DNA of 61,835 bases from Cudoniella acicularis (lineage: Eukaryota; Ascomycota; Leotiomycetes; Helotiales; Helotiaceae): NCBI GenBank assembly GCA_013054445.1, contig JAAMPI010000129.1:1-61835 (forward strand). Reading direction: 5' to 3'. Shown one piece after another: positions 20,601 to 33,039 of this stretch. Numbering within the stretch: position 1 is the stretch's first letter; every line of letters begins with the position of its first letter. The position numbers and the translations under genes were made by a program. The notes beneath the pieces are model-generated. The model did not search any database. It saw only the letters and a program-made list of their open reading frames with translations, and was not told the DNA's origin.

Positions 20601-22754
20601 CCCCCCTAACACTAACTAGCGCTACTATATAAATAGCCTTGTCCTAACAATATCGTAGAATCACGTATAATCTCTACCTCTAATATAATTATCACCCGCG
20701 AAGCCAGTAACGTAACTATCGTAGCTATTAAATTATGACCTACGAGGTTACGGTATCGAACAGGCGCGAATTTCTATTTATAAACAGGTAGCCGTTTCTA
20801 GATAAGGCTAAGATGCCTGCCTATAAGAAGACGTTAGATGCCGTTTGTAGAGGGTTCGGAGTAGCCCGAAGAGGACTTTAGGGCAAACAAATAGTATAGA
20901 ATTAGAGGCGCCTTAATTAAATTATAAAAATAGCTTACGCGATTTTAGACTAACTCTAATACCTTATTAAGATAAAAATTTACTAGTTATCGTATCGTTA
21001 GTTCGTAGCTTTCTACGAAATATAGTAGCTTGTTTAATATATATAGAAGCGCGTTGCCTATAGATGTTTTATTATATCTTTATAACTTTCTTAGTGTTTT
21101 ATTAGACAACCGAGACTACTACTAGTGATTGGCCTAACTACCGTGTCTTAAACATAAATAGTATAATATAAGTATAAGTTTCTTATAACGCCTGGTCCTT
21201 AAGTCAGTTCGTAGATAAGATTACTAATTCTTTACTATTTAATATATTATCTTCTAAATTATAGTTATCAAATCTATCTTATAAAGGTTTTGGCTAGTTG
21301 CTATTTAATAGTGGCTACCTTATCGACAAATCAACTTGATCTATAAGAAGGTAAATTTCGACCTTTTATAGTCTTTAGCCTCGCTATACCCGTTCCTTAG
21401 AAATCTACGGCATAATAATATTTATATTAGCCTATAGGGTACTTTACTCTAAGTATCGATTATTAGCGACTCTATTATAACAGGCAAGTCTATATATTAG
21501 GAGTAGTCTATATTACTAATAACGCTACGGCTAGATCTAATAATAATGTCTATCGTGACCTAAACAAACGAGGGGACTGCTCGTATAAACCTAAGCGTAA
21601 GAAGAACAAGATTAAGAAGAAAGCGAACTCTATAAAAGGCTCTAGCTAGTCTAGTATTAAATATAGTAGTGCTTAATAGGGGATTAGGAAGGAGAAAAAG
21701 GCTATAGGAGCCGAGTTGTCGAGAAAATATGTTTAAAAGTCAATTGCTTCGGCCGTAGGCAATTTAGTTCCGTTCTATAAGCTTGCCTACCGTAACCTCC
21801 CTCTATCTGGCATTATTCCTCCTTTAGACCTCCTACCTACCAGGTCGAGATTAAAGATCCCGGCAAATATATATAAGCCGTTATTAGGCCCGTCGGTAAT
21901 AAATTTAAAGTATTCCTTAGTAGGTTATTACGTAAGAAAATAAAATCAATTTGTTATACGTTATAAAAGGGTCGTATCCCGGGTTACTAGCACGTAGCGT
22001 ATATGGCTTAGACGTGGCTTTAATATAAGGTAAAGATTATAACTTTTATTTTTTAGTTACTTATCGTAAAATCTATAAAGACTTACTAACACTTTACTCG
22101 TTAGAATAACTTTAATAAAGGAATCGATACTTTGATAAGAGACTCGGTAAGGGCAATAGTAATGACGATAGGGCTATATTTAGTATATAGAACCTATTTA
22201 AGCCCCCTCTAGTACTGGCTTTTAATTAGCTAGATAAGAGCCAATATAAAATCCTAGTACGGAGGCCAAAAAGGAGTCTGGCTTAAGGAATCGTTTCTCT
22301 TAGGGCTTAATAACCTTAACCGCTAGTACGAAGGCATCCGAGGATTCGACTTTCTACGTTAGGTAGGTCGGAAAGAGTTTATAGAAGGGTTATAGGAAGA
22401 CCTTTACGGCGAGGCTTAGTAGAGCCTTATAGGGTCACGGCAATTGTCTACTAAAGGCCGTCAGCGAACCTCCTTTTATTATAACGATAATAGCTATACG
22501 TACCGATAAGCTAAGCCTTTAGAGCTTTACGTAACCAAGCGAGTTAATAAATCAATATATTATAATTATAATACTTATATTTCTCCGATAATTACCGCTC
22601 CTACTCTTTAAAGGCAGATACTAAATAGTCAAAATACCTATCTTTAGCTTAAAGTTAATATACCGGCCACGTTTAAAGAGTATGTCTTATCTTTTACGGT
22701 TTATAATCTATTACCTCGTAGGCTTTATAGTTATACGAACTAACACCTCCCTCT
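20601..22754. other. RIP-damaged stretch, coding-like on plus strand in places
   Basis: Around 20,730-21,050 the plus strand reads MTYEVTVSNRREFLF followed by MPAYKKTLDAVCRGFGVAR and SYRQFVAFYE, which looks like protein but matches nothing I know. The rest has stops in all frames and no recovered domain. A gene or an old element was probably here. Confidence 0.35.
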
Positions 22755-23691
22755 TATAGGATACTCACTTCTCGCCCTTTCAAGTTTATTATCGGGCCTG
22801 ACGAGGTTCTAATTATAGTCTACGAGGCGGTACTCGTAGAGTAATCCCCTATACTAGCTGCGCTTATACGGGAAGAGATAGTAGAGAGCGTAGCTAGCGA
22901 ATCTAGATAGATAGACGCGGATAAAAGAACATTTATACGGTTTGTTTAGTTCGCCTATATAGGAGATTATTCGATCTCGAAGGGCTTTACGGCTTAAGCG
23001 GTTATAAAGGCAGAATCGTTATCGTAAGAGCCTCGAGTGCTTAATAGATAAGGATCTTCCTTCGCGCCCCGTTCCTCCGTAGCCCCTCCCGTACCCCGTA
23101 CCTCCGTACTAGAGCCCGAGGACGAATAGTTGTTTAAAGTTCGATCGAAGAAAAGGAAGAAATCTAAAAATAGCCCGCTTAATTTATATAGGTCTAGTCT
23201 AGAGCCACCGATATCTATATCCGATATATTTAATTCTCTTAAATATCTTCTTATCGAATCTCGATCTAACCTTTATATATATAGGTCCTCGATAAACGAT
23301 AGTCTAATTAAGAGTAGTAGTAAGGTCCTTCTTGCTTATACTTCCCTATATGTCTTAGTAGAAAAATAGGGAGTCAATAGTCTAAAGATATTAGTTCTAT
23401 CTAAGCTATACTAAACGCTAAGCACGCTCCGCCTCGATACGTCTAAGGTTTAAGAAATCATTGATCTTATATAGTATACGTATTTAGATAGTTCGACTCT
23501 AGATTTAGAAACTAATATTAATAGGTTAAGAAAGTTGATTTCCTTTTATATAGCTACTAACGTCGAGATAATCTCGGAGTATACTTCGTTTATAGAATTG
23601 ATTAAAGGTAAGGGCGCTTTTATACGGGATCTTTAGAAGCGCGTAGTGCCTAAAAAGCCTGCTAGAGATATAATAAGGCTAGATAGTTAAT
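22755..23691 (+). pseudogene. BTB/POZ domain protein, RIP-inactivated
   Basis: One plus-strand frame carries the domain: RPFKFIIGPDEVLIIVYEAV, SPILAALIREEIVESVASES, IDADKRTFIRFV and FAYIGDYSI (the conserved Y-T-G-D-Y). After an S/P-rich linker comes the second half: AYTSLYVLVEK, GVNSLKILVLSKLYQTLSTL, EIIDLI-x-YTYLDSS, and ISEYTSFIELIKGKGAFIRD near the end. This is the layout of the fungal one-BTB family (BTB, linker, helical BACK-like tail). All interruptions are TAG/TAA at expected W/Q. BTB proteins usually act as dimeric adaptors, often for Cul3 ligases; the exact role here is unknown. The start is not fixed. Confidence 0.78.
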
Positions 23692-24000
23692 AGTACTAGA
23701 GAGATAATAATACTAAAGCTATTCTAAAAGTTCTTATTTCTATACGAGTCCGTATACCGTATTAGTAGCTAAAGAGATTAAGCGATTAAAATAGCTAACT
23801 AAGATTATTTTATAATTTTATTTTTAAAATAGGGTCTCGTCCTGTTTCGGCTATAGCCGCTAGCTAGTAAAACAATCACGGATTTTATTAAACCACGACC
23901 CTAGTATTTATTAAAGATCTACCTATCTCCCTATCGAATATATAAGCTTCTAACTATCTACGAATCTCCGTTCTTGATTTTAGAATTATACTTTCGTAGT

Positions 24001-24205
24001 CAGCTTTACCCTAGAAAATAACAAGAAGATTTAGTTATCTTTAGTCTATAACTATTAATATTACGTAGCGTTAGCTCTACCCTAGAAAATAGTAAGAAGA
24101 TTTAGTCATCTTTAGTCTATAACTATTAATATTATAGCGTCAGCTCTACCCTAAAGTTTAGAAAGAAGATTTAGTTATCTTTAGTCTATAACTATTAATA
24201 TTAGT
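24001..24205 (+). repeat. Three tandem ~70-bp units
   Basis: Units beginning AGCT(T/C)TACCCTAGAAAAT start at about 24,002, 24,073 and 24,142. They continue with AAGAAGATTTAG, then ATCTTTAGTCTATAACTATT. They differ by a few substitutions and a small gap. It is a minisatellite within RIPed sequence, downstream of the BTB gene. Confidence 0.75.
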
Positions 24206-24459
24206 TATAATATCGTATTATCTAGTAAGACTTCGTTCTTCTCTCCCGTAGTTAAACGCTGACCGAAATTAAGAAGATAAACTCGAAGGCAAAACTCTAT
24301 AGCTCCGATACTATATATCGAGAAGAGGTGAAATATACGCGGGTTATATTCTTTATTAGATTATCGGAAGATATTACGAAAGGAGCTCGAGAACTATTAT
24401 ATTAAATAGCCTATAACACCTTAGGAGGGATATTCTAAGTCTCTTTAAAGTATAGAGAA

Positions 24460-24700
24460 GGTACGATCTTAATAGCGCTTAATAAAAGGCGTAATAGATA
24501 ATTTTCGGAAAAGGAAAATCACTTTTATAGAAAAGGTAGACGAGCTAAGGAGCGAGTTTGGCTATAACATTTACGTTTTAGGACGAAGGAACGGAAAACT
24601 CTTTAATTATATATCTAAAGGATTATCTAGAGATAGACCTTCCTAGCCACTTAGCTTAATAGAAGTCGTGAGTAGCGGTCTTTTAATCTAAGGCCTATAA
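24460..24700 (+). pseudogene. Coding-like tract with FIEKVDELRSEFG motif
   Basis: The plus strand reads NFRKRKITFIEKVDELRSEF followed by GYNIYVLGRRNGKLFNYIS. A basic helix, then a helix and two beta-like strands, loosely resemble a MADS-type half-domain seen in some short fungal proteins. The resemblance is weak. Stops are of the RIP type. No longer gene could be assembled around it. Confidence 0.3.
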
Positions 24701-25319
24701 TCTAAAAAAAAAGTTTAGGATTAGAGTTATCCTAGGCTAGAGAGATATATATCGGCTAGCTTCTTAAAACGAGGTACTAAATCTCTATTCTATAAAGGCC
24801 GGAAAGGACGAGATAATCCTATAGTAAGAACTAAAGACTTTTAGTCTAAAGACTTAACGGGTACTAGGGGATAGATTGGCTCTTTAGGTTTAAGGACTTA
24901 ATACTTATTAGAGAAGCGAAAGATCTATTAGATAGAAAATTATTTAGCCTACGCTATATATATATTAGATAACGTTAGATATCGAGGTCTAGGATTGCTT
25001 AAAGACTTTTCTCTAGATACTTATCCTTTATAACTCTAATAATATAAGTTTTAGGATCTAGACTAGTAGTATCTGTTAACGTCGTCTTAATATCTTCTAT
25101 ATAAAAGACAGTAAGCTAAGGTTCTATAACCTTAGCGGTAGAAGCCTGTGCTTATACTACTCGTAGTAGTCTTTCTTGCCTTCGAATTATAATTTTAGCT
25201 TATAGTTAAAGTTACGACAATAGGTTACGGTTCTACTCTTATAGCTATATTTGTTCGCTTAGCGCTTAGAGCCTACTAAGATTAGAAGTAGCGGTAAGTC
25301 GCTCTAAAAATAATTGTCG

Positions 25320-25530
25320 TACCTTTATAATAAGTAGCTAATTCTACTACTATACTATTATATACTTTAAATAAGCTACTTGTTTAATACTATATTAAAC
25401 CACTTCTAACAAGTAGCTAGTTCTAGTACTATACTACTTCTAACAAGTAGCTATTTTTATAGTTATACTTTTTATATCTCTCGAGCAAGTAGCTATTTTT
25501 ATTACTATACCTCTTTTAACGGGTAGTAAG
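25320..25530. repeat. Degenerate repeats around AAGTAGCTA
   Basis: Copies of (A)CAAGTAGCTA with following TTTTTA/TTCTA and ACTATAC tracts recur roughly every 45-60 bases, and one copy is inverted near 25,370. The array is heavily mutated. Confidence 0.5.
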
Positions 25531-26870
25531 TAACTATTTTTAGTTTTAGTAGCCTAAAATAGCTTTCGTTTTTAGTGTTACCTAACGCAAATCACGTGCT
25601 ATTATAATCATTAGCCGGCTAGAGGTGACTACCCCTCCTGTCGAAGATATCCGACACTAGCCGGGATTAGACGTGACGTCGATAGAAATTTTATAGGGAA
25701 ATATCTTGATTTTTAATATATATAGAGATGCTTTTATTTAAATTAATAGAGGATTATAAATACTACGACGTTATAGCCCCTCTAATTAATATTTGATTCT
25801 ATAATATATAGGTATTAACTAGAAGTTCCTAAAGAAATAAGACTCCTTCGTAGGTAGGCGATCGTAAACACCCTAAAAATATATTAACTAAAAACCAAAA
25901 TACCTATCTATACTAGTGCCCTACTCTTTTAAGCTAATAACTATAAGGATATCCGTACTAAAAATAGCTTGCCACTTACTAATATTTGACTCTTAATAGG
26001 CCCGATTTAAGGCGGGGACAACTAGGTCGTTAGCCCGTTACTAATTCCTATTATAACGGATAGTTATATAATAGACGATAAACCGCTAAAGCTCGACAAT
26101 AAGTTCCTATTACTGACTTTAAGCGGAGAAGTGCTATCGCTTAGATCGAAAAGAACTAAAAGATAGTAAATTCCTGACTTTAAGAGGTTTATAATCTATA
26201 CTTTTAGATAATAATATCTATCGCCTTATTTCTAGTCGTCTATCCCTATATCTCTGTTTTTAAAAGTGAAATTCTCTTACTATTAGCAATCTCGCGAATC
26301 TCGCGTATAGAGCCTTATCTCGTAGCTAATCTCCTATAAACTAAAGCTATTTCGACTCTTAACTCTTCTATCCGGCCTAATTTGTTTAATATTATAGCTA
26401 TATCTCGAGTATTTTAGAATATTGTCTCTACTAAAGGTGATCGATAGATATAAGTGTCGGTTTAACTTCCTTAAGTAACGCTATCACCGTATTTAGGGAG
26501 AGATTCTTTGTTTATATAACTTATATTAAAGACTTAGAAATAAGGAGTACGAGGAAGAGTAGTTAGTAATAGCGTTGTCCTCTTCTATCTTTTCCTTTCT
26601 CTAAACAAGTCACTTAAGACTCGACTAGGAATTCCGACACGCGCTTCTTCCTTACCTTAAGTCCTAACCTTATAGTAATTATATAGAAACGCGAAGAGTA
26701 TTAGAATAGATATAAGGACTTTTAGAAATAACTAATACTATAGAATTTATTTTATAAAATAATAAAGGCTTTAGTAAAATAAAGCTCTTCTCTTTATAAG
26801 AAACTCTATAACCGTTTTAGAGTTTTGATCGCTTAACTCTTCGCGTTCCTATTAGAAGATTTAAAAGGTT
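25531..26870. other. RIP-damaged, no gene recognised
   Basis: The block has an AT-rich stretch at about 25,690-25,900. Minus-strand frames from 26,870 downward look weakly coding (EP-F-K-S-S-N-R-N-A-K-like) and may continue the small ORF just to the right. No domain was identified. Confidence 0.35.
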
Positions 26871-27101
26871 CTAGAACATCTTCGGAAGTAATAAGGTTTC
26901 TTTTCCGCTATTATTATCTACTAGATCACTTCTCTTAATATTATCGTCACTTCTCTCTCGTAGTATAGCCTCTATAGTAGATAATACGGCCTTACGAGCC
27001 GCGCGATTTACGGAGTAGACGCGAAACATGTTTCGCGCTATACTTATAGAGAATAGTATTACTGATACCGATAACACTATACTATAGTAGGAGATAGTCA
27101 T
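26871..27101 (-). pseudogene. Fragment with N-terminal membrane helix
   Basis: A 76-residue frame starts MTISYYSIVLSVSVILFSIS, a clear hydrophobic helix, followed by basic NMFRVYSVNRAARKA and a charged helix. Survival of an open frame in this block is partly chance. Sequence downstream on the same strand looks like a continuation after RIP stops. The family is unknown. Confidence 0.3.
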
Positions 27102-27222
27102 GTTTTTTAAACTTAGTTAATAGTATTAAAAGGCAATTAGGTTCGAATTAATAGTCTTTAGCCCGTTTATATCGAATTAAGCTAGGCCGTCCTAGTGACT
27201 TTACTAATTGCCCGCTAAGTAT

Positions 27223-27250
27223 CGACGACGACGACGACGGCGGCGAAGAT
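27223..27250. repeat. (CGA)n microsatellite
   Basis: About seven CGA/CGG triplets in a row survive with their CpG dinucleotides unmutated. That agrees with the mutation targeting CpA rather than CpG. Confidence 0.8.
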
Positions 27251-27465
27251 ATTAATAGTACTATTATAAAATCTGCTATCCCTTCGCTATAACGATCTCC
27301 TACGTCGCCGCCTCTTATATCTTATCGTTCGTCGTTATCACCCCTTCTCTCCTCTACCCTAACCTCTCCGCCGACTTCTCTATCTTTACTACCTTCTCCT
27401 CTTCCGACACGGTCTCGAATTTTATTACGGCAGACAAATCCCGATAGATCTAATACCGTTATAAG

Positions 27466-27693
27466 CTATACCGGAATAGATAGACTAAATAAACGGAAGC
27501 GCAAACGAAGATTATCTAAAGCGTAGTTAAAAGACTCGAGATATAAGTCGTAGATCGTCCCTTTAATCGATAGCTTAGGCTTAATCGATTCCGTAGACGA
27601 GTCTCGACAACTAGTCGAAATTTTAGTATAAAGATCTCTCTTATAATCGCTAGATATAGCCGTAAAGGGCCACGTAGTACTAGAAGACGACAC
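27466..27693 (-). pseudogene. Short open frame, unrecognised
   Basis: The 75-residue frame is S/T-rich (CRDSSTESIKPKLSIKGTIY, then LESFNYALDNLRLRFRLF). It is followed on the same strand by a tract with EEEKVVKIEKSAERLG and the CGA repeat, suggesting a larger degraded gene with a low-complexity part. No family was recognised. Confidence 0.3.
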
Positions 27694-27769
27694 GTTAACG
27701 CTTAATATTACGGACGCCCTAGGTCAAATCTCTTAAACAACTCACTTTTTAAAAGGAAGTATATTAGAA

Positions 27770-29040
27770 ATACTACGATTTAAAGATATAATAGATATTA
27801 TAATATCTATATTATTAAAGGTAGCGAAAATACGTATTTAGGTCGGTAGGTCTAGCTTCTAAATAATAAATATAGGGACTATAATAAATACGACTAAAAT
27901 CTAAAAGTATATCGAAAACGACCTTATAAAGAAACCTTTTAAAAAAGCGATTAAAAGAATTATAAAGTTAGGAGTAGGTAGTATAGGCATTAGCCTTTAA
28001 AAAGCGTAGGAGAAAGCCTTCTACTAGGATATTATTAAGAGACACGCCGAGACTATTGACCTACTATCGCTTATCGCCGGTAGAAGACCTACTAGCGGAT
28101 ATACGCTATAGGAAAAGGCTATAGCGGCTAAATTTATTATTCTAGTCGGTATCGGAACTTATAACGAAAATCAGCGAAGATACCGACTATAGTAGAAGGA
28201 TTTATATAATATAAAGAATACTAGTATAATAACTATCCTACTCTATCGAGATACTAAGTTTAATAAGTATTATAAGTCCTTCCCTAAAAGGAAGTATTTT
28301 CTAAAAGAACTAATAGATATTATTATATCCTAAGAAAAAGTATATTCTAGCTATATTAGACAGATCGAACTCCGAGCGCTTAAGTAGGCTAAAGGTAACT
28401 TGTTAGGCAGGCTAGACCTACTATATATATCTATTACCGAGATATTAAGTATACTAGAATCAGCTTAGGATAATAGATCTAATACGTAGTACTCCGACGA
28501 AGAAAAAGCGTCGTATAAGCTTATAAGCAGTTATATAGCTACTTTAACCGAGAGTAATCCGAAACGACTTATAGAAGATACGTATATAAAATCGGGGACG
28601 AATAAGTCGTTCTTTATATTAATTCGACCTAGCGCCGAGAAACTAGTCAATGTCTTTCCTATTGTCCTCGTATTCCTAGGCGACCTTTTAGGTATTTTCT
28701 CTAGTAAGATTCGATTCTCGAAACACTATAATATTACGTAAGCCTTTAAGGGACCTATACTAAACCTTTAGTTAGACTATTTATAGGTCACGGGAACCCT
28801 AAACTAGATATAGGTCATTCACTCCGGCGGTGCGGTAAATATATGCTTGGAATAGGAAGGTGTTAACGAAAATATAGAGGCTAGTCCTTATAAATCCTAG
28901 AGGGTTCTAGTCTTAGCTATTCGGAAAATTATACCTTTTAAGCCGCTTATTCGTACGGCTCTTTTAGAGAAACAGTTCGTATTTTACTAATCTATTGACT
29001 ATACGAGGAAGGGCTTCTTAGAAGAGCCTCTCTGATCGTA
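27770..29040 (+). pseudogene. Unrecognised ~400-residue protein, RIP-inactivated
   Basis: One plus-strand frame stays protein-like over more than 1 kb when TAG/TAA are read through. It gives KPFKKAIKRIIKLGVGSIGI, KAQEKAFYQDIIKRHAETID, LLSLIAGRRPTSGY, AIAAKFIILVGIGTYNENQR, FPKRKYFLKELIDIIIS, GNLLGRLDLLYISITEILSI and VNVFPIVLVFLGDLLGIFSS. It is mostly helical. I recognise no motif or catalytic signature. Confidence 0.45.
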
Positions 29041-31910
29041 TAACTAGTAACCTAGTATTACGCTCGAGATAATATATAGTTTGTTTATTTGCCCTATTTA
29101 CGACAATTCTTAATATATTCCTTAACTAAATTATTTTAGCTTTTTAATAGAGTAATTTCTTCTAGAAAAGTTAAATAGAAACGTTCTTAACCTTTCTTTC
29201 TTTCGTCTATTATTTTATATTTATTACGGCCGCGTATATTCTAAAGTAAAAGTAAAAAAAAACATATAGTTAGTAATTAAAATCTCGATATATCTAGAAT
29301 AGACTCGATTATACTATTCGATATATAACAAGTTATAAAGATAGAGTTATAAGATTAAATTTTGATCGTAGCGTAAGACCCTATATATATTACGATACGT
29401 AATAAAAAATAATAGTTATAATCTCTAGCCTTATATCGAAGACACGTCTAAGCTATAAACGAGATGTTATATACCTAGCTATCCGGGATACGATCGATAT
29501 ATAACAATCTAATACGTAGTATTTCCTTTTTAATACCGGAATTACTTTTATAAGCTATATCTTAGGTAGGGTTTAAATATTTAGGTTTGTTTGTTTCTAC
29601 TCGAGAAAGAGTTATTACGAGAACCCGGACGTTTAATTAGTAGGGTGCTATATAAGTAGAAGGCTAGGCGACTAGTTAGACGTAGTTTAGAGAGGAGATA
29701 AGATATTATTATAGACGAGGGACAAGTAAAGACCCTAAAAAGATAATGACTAGAATAGAAAATACCTACTTTTACTAGCGGGATCCGCTTTTACGAGCCT
29801 AAAAACATAGGTATATTATAATTAATAATAATATATAGAGAAATCCCCTCTTACGGGTTAATTCTTAGAAATCTAAGCGTCAGCCTTATCGTTAGCCTCG
29901 TCGCTAGCCTTATCTTTATCCCTAGCCCAAGTATAGTCATAATGTCACTACTAATAACATACCTTCCCTTCTTAAGTATAAGGATTTTCACTTAAGTGTT
30001 AGTACTATATTCGGGCGAGCCTCGAAGGTTAGATTTTAGGTAGGGTTAGAGCCGATTTATATAGTAGTATTTACGCGTTAAATTTAGCCTAAGTTTTATA
30101 AAATAAACACGTGATAAAAGCTATTTTCGGAAGATACGGTGTCCGAGAGATTTAGTACGGATTAAATATTTTCTATTATTCCGTAAAAGAAACTAGCTTA
30201 AGATATTAAATACTATACTATCTCTAACGAATTAAAGGTGCTTTAACTAATATTATCCTGATTTAGAGCTTAATTTGCCGCCTCTAGGGCGTAGGTGCCA
30301 AACTATAACACGTGACCCTCCGTAACTGGCTTTAGGTACTAAGTACTAGAAATACGCTAGTACTCCGGGGACTTTCGCTTCGTAAATCGGCTAAAACTCG
30401 CCGGGTCCGATTCTGATTAAAAATTAATATACGTGATAACGGTACCTCGCTCTAGCGCTAAGGTTAGACGCTGCCTACTAAATATACTCTTCTCCTCTAA
30501 TATCGCTAATATAGGTTTTCTATACTATCTATCGTTGACTCTCTACTATATATTACTTTATCTATACTAGTACCTACTATATTAGCTTCGTATCTCTATT
30601 AATCGAATATCTTATTATCTACGAACTATAAGGTCCTACTATCTTCTACGAGTTGACTATCGTATAAATGAAATTTAAAATATTATTAAGTCAGGATAAG
30701 ATAATATAGAACAGGAAAAAGCTCTAGCTTAAGGATTCGCGAAGATATAAGTAAGGATAAGAAATCGAAGCCTGTTATAGGCTTATAATACGTTTGGTTG
30801 GTTATATCTATCTTACTGATCACGATTCTAGAGTATAGCGAAAAATTAAACGTCAAGTTTAAATAATACCCTATCTATTAAACTCTCGCTAATCTACTTA
30901 AATCCTTCCGGAATACTAGCTACGACAGTATACGTATACTATGTCCTAGCGGCGTGCCTTTTCGTATAATCTATACTAGAAGGACGCCGAAGCCTTAGTC
31001 GAGGGTTTAACTCCGCTATTATAAGGTGCCTTAGCTATCTTCTAAAGACTTATACTTAATTTAAGGCAGATTACGTACTATATATAATATATTAATAACG
31101 ACACGGCCTACTTTATCAGCTATAAGTGATACCTCCGTATAGATAGAATAGGAAGCTAGGAAGTCTAGTCAAGAAGGAAGCCTATAGACCTATTCGACAA
31201 TATCTACTCCCGAATAGAATAGAAACAAGAGTTAAAAGCTCGTAAGACTTAGTGATCGTAGAGCGACGGACGTAAGCTTTAATAGGTGCGCTATAGGGAA
31301 ATAGTCCTCGTCTAAGTACCACTTCTTCCTAAATACTATTAGTCGCTGCCTATACGTATTAGCTATAGTCGTTAAGTCTAAGAGCGTTTAATATAAGGAG
31401 CGCTTATATTATTACCTAGTAAGGGGATTCCTAATTAAGAAATCGACGGCCTAGGCATTACCCGTTCTCTAACAAATCAACGCCTCCGACCTAAAGGCAT
31501 CGTATAAAAGTGCCTATATAACTATGTTAGTAGGATAGATCCTAGAGGTTTTATAGCTACGCTATCCGACCCTCCGTTTAAGTATAAGAAGGCAATACCC
31601 TCCCTCCTCTAAACTACTTCCTCCTAGCCTTCTTTCTATTTTTCTAAACACCCTTACCTATTTAATCTTATCGCGAAGATAGTATCTATAGAATCCGACT
31701 TAGTAAGATACTACGACAATAGACGCGTACTCTATACTAATATTAGTTTAAAAAGGACTTAGAAGATATATAGTAATATAATCGTAGGCTCTAAGTTAGT
31801 AAAGAGGCAGGTATCCTTACCGGAGGGTTCTCGAGGTAGGAGGTCTAGATATAGTATTATAAAGCCTTACTAATCGTAGAATAGACCGGCTAATTATAAT
31901 TAACGATAAT
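29041..31910. other. RIP-damaged region without identified gene
   Basis: It is AT-rich with dense stops. Around 30,250-30,560 the composition is less extreme and looks like a promoter. From about 30,700 to 31,880 the plus strand has long stretches without rare-residue runs, but I could not build a consistent protein. A degraded gene upstream of the sirtuin is likely but unidentified. Confidence 0.35.
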
Positions 31911-32880
31911 ATAGATTCGCCTAAACAGACGGCTTCTACTTAGGGACTAATCAACGAGAAGTATCGAATCAGAAAAAGAGCCCTAAAAATAAGAAGATCG
32001 CTTTAGACTATTAGCGAACCCTTAGATGACCTTAGCCGATTAAGGGAGCTCGTGCGATCGAGTAAAAAGATTGTCGTTATTAGCGAGGCCGGTATCTCTA
32101 TTAGTATAGGTTATAAGTTAAAGCCCGTTTATAAATCCCTTTATCGATACTAATTTATCTAGTTCCTACTTTTAAGGATATACGGAAATCTAAACAGACC
32201 TCGTTCGACCGCTCTCTCTACTCCTCTTCCGACGAGATGACTAGCTTCTACTCTATAGTCCGTGATATATATAAGCGCCTATATTCGGATTCGATCGAGC
32301 CTTCGCCTTTCTATAAGGTTATAGACGAGCTTACGCGGACTCGCCCTTATTTTCGGCATTATATATAGAATATTGATTACGTCGAGCGCCTATTACCTGA
32401 TCTTAACGCTAAGACGATATACCTCTATAGTCGAGTTAATCAAGCCCGATACGGGATATATAACTAGGTATATAAGTATAAGCTATATCTGTTCTAAGGT
32501 TCCGATTTATTATATTATTAAAGGTGTTTATAAAGAAGCCAGGCCCGGATATTAAAGGGCAAGCGTTTATTAAAAATTAGTAGGCTAAGACCTAACGTAC
32601 TTTTATACGACGAGCCTTACCTAGATAATAAAGAGATTCTAGAAACTACTAGATATGATTTAAGAATATATCCGGAGCTAGTATTGATTGTTAGTACGAA
32701 GCTAGCGATTCTTAGCGCTCGGTCGATAGCCGTAGACTTTTACGACGCTACCCGGAGCGTAGGTAGGGCAAGTTTTTAGATTAGTAAGGAGGAGCTAATA
32801 TAGAGTATAAAGTCCCTATATGACTATGTTCTTATAGGAGATTACGATAAGGTTATTCCTTTAGATATTTAAAACTGTCT
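31911..32880 (+). pseudogene. Sir2-family (sirtuin) protein, RIP-inactivated
   Basis: The frame opens at an ATA at 31911 (probable RIPed ATG): IDSPKQTAST, then SEPLDDLSRLRELVRSSKKI and VVISEAGISISI, the Sir2 G-A-G-I-S NAD-binding motif with G changed to E. An intron (about 32,110-32,162, GT...TACTAAT...TCTAG) leads to VPTFKDIRKSKQTSFDRSLY, FYKVIDELTRTRPYFRHYI, NIDYVERLLPDL (family T-Q-N-I-D) and KTIYLYSRVNQARYGI (family L-H-G). Next are RLRPNVLLYDEPYLDNKEI, a late Sir2 motif, and LVLIVSTKLAI (family GTSL region). Catalytic H of the LHG motif reads Y, as expected from CA to TA. Sirtuins deacylate or hydrolyse NAD; in bacterial and some fungal defence genes Sir2 modules deplete NAD. No partner domain is visible. 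Confidence 0.85.
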
Positions 32881-33039
32881 AATTAACGTACGTTTATATT
32901 ACTATAAGCTATTCTTAACTTTATTGTCGTATATACGCTATCTTCGAGGAACTTAAACGTAATTAAATACGAATATTATATATAAAAGCTATTATTATAA
33001 TTTAAATATCTAGATAAAAATCATAGGTATATAATACGA

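Noticed and set aside
23130..23369. 79-codon frame as an independent gene
   Set aside because: It is just the stop-free middle part of the BTB pseudogene (22,755-23,691).
32373..32555. Plus-strand 60-codon frame as a small gene
   Set aside because: It is an alternative frame of the sirtuin pseudogene.
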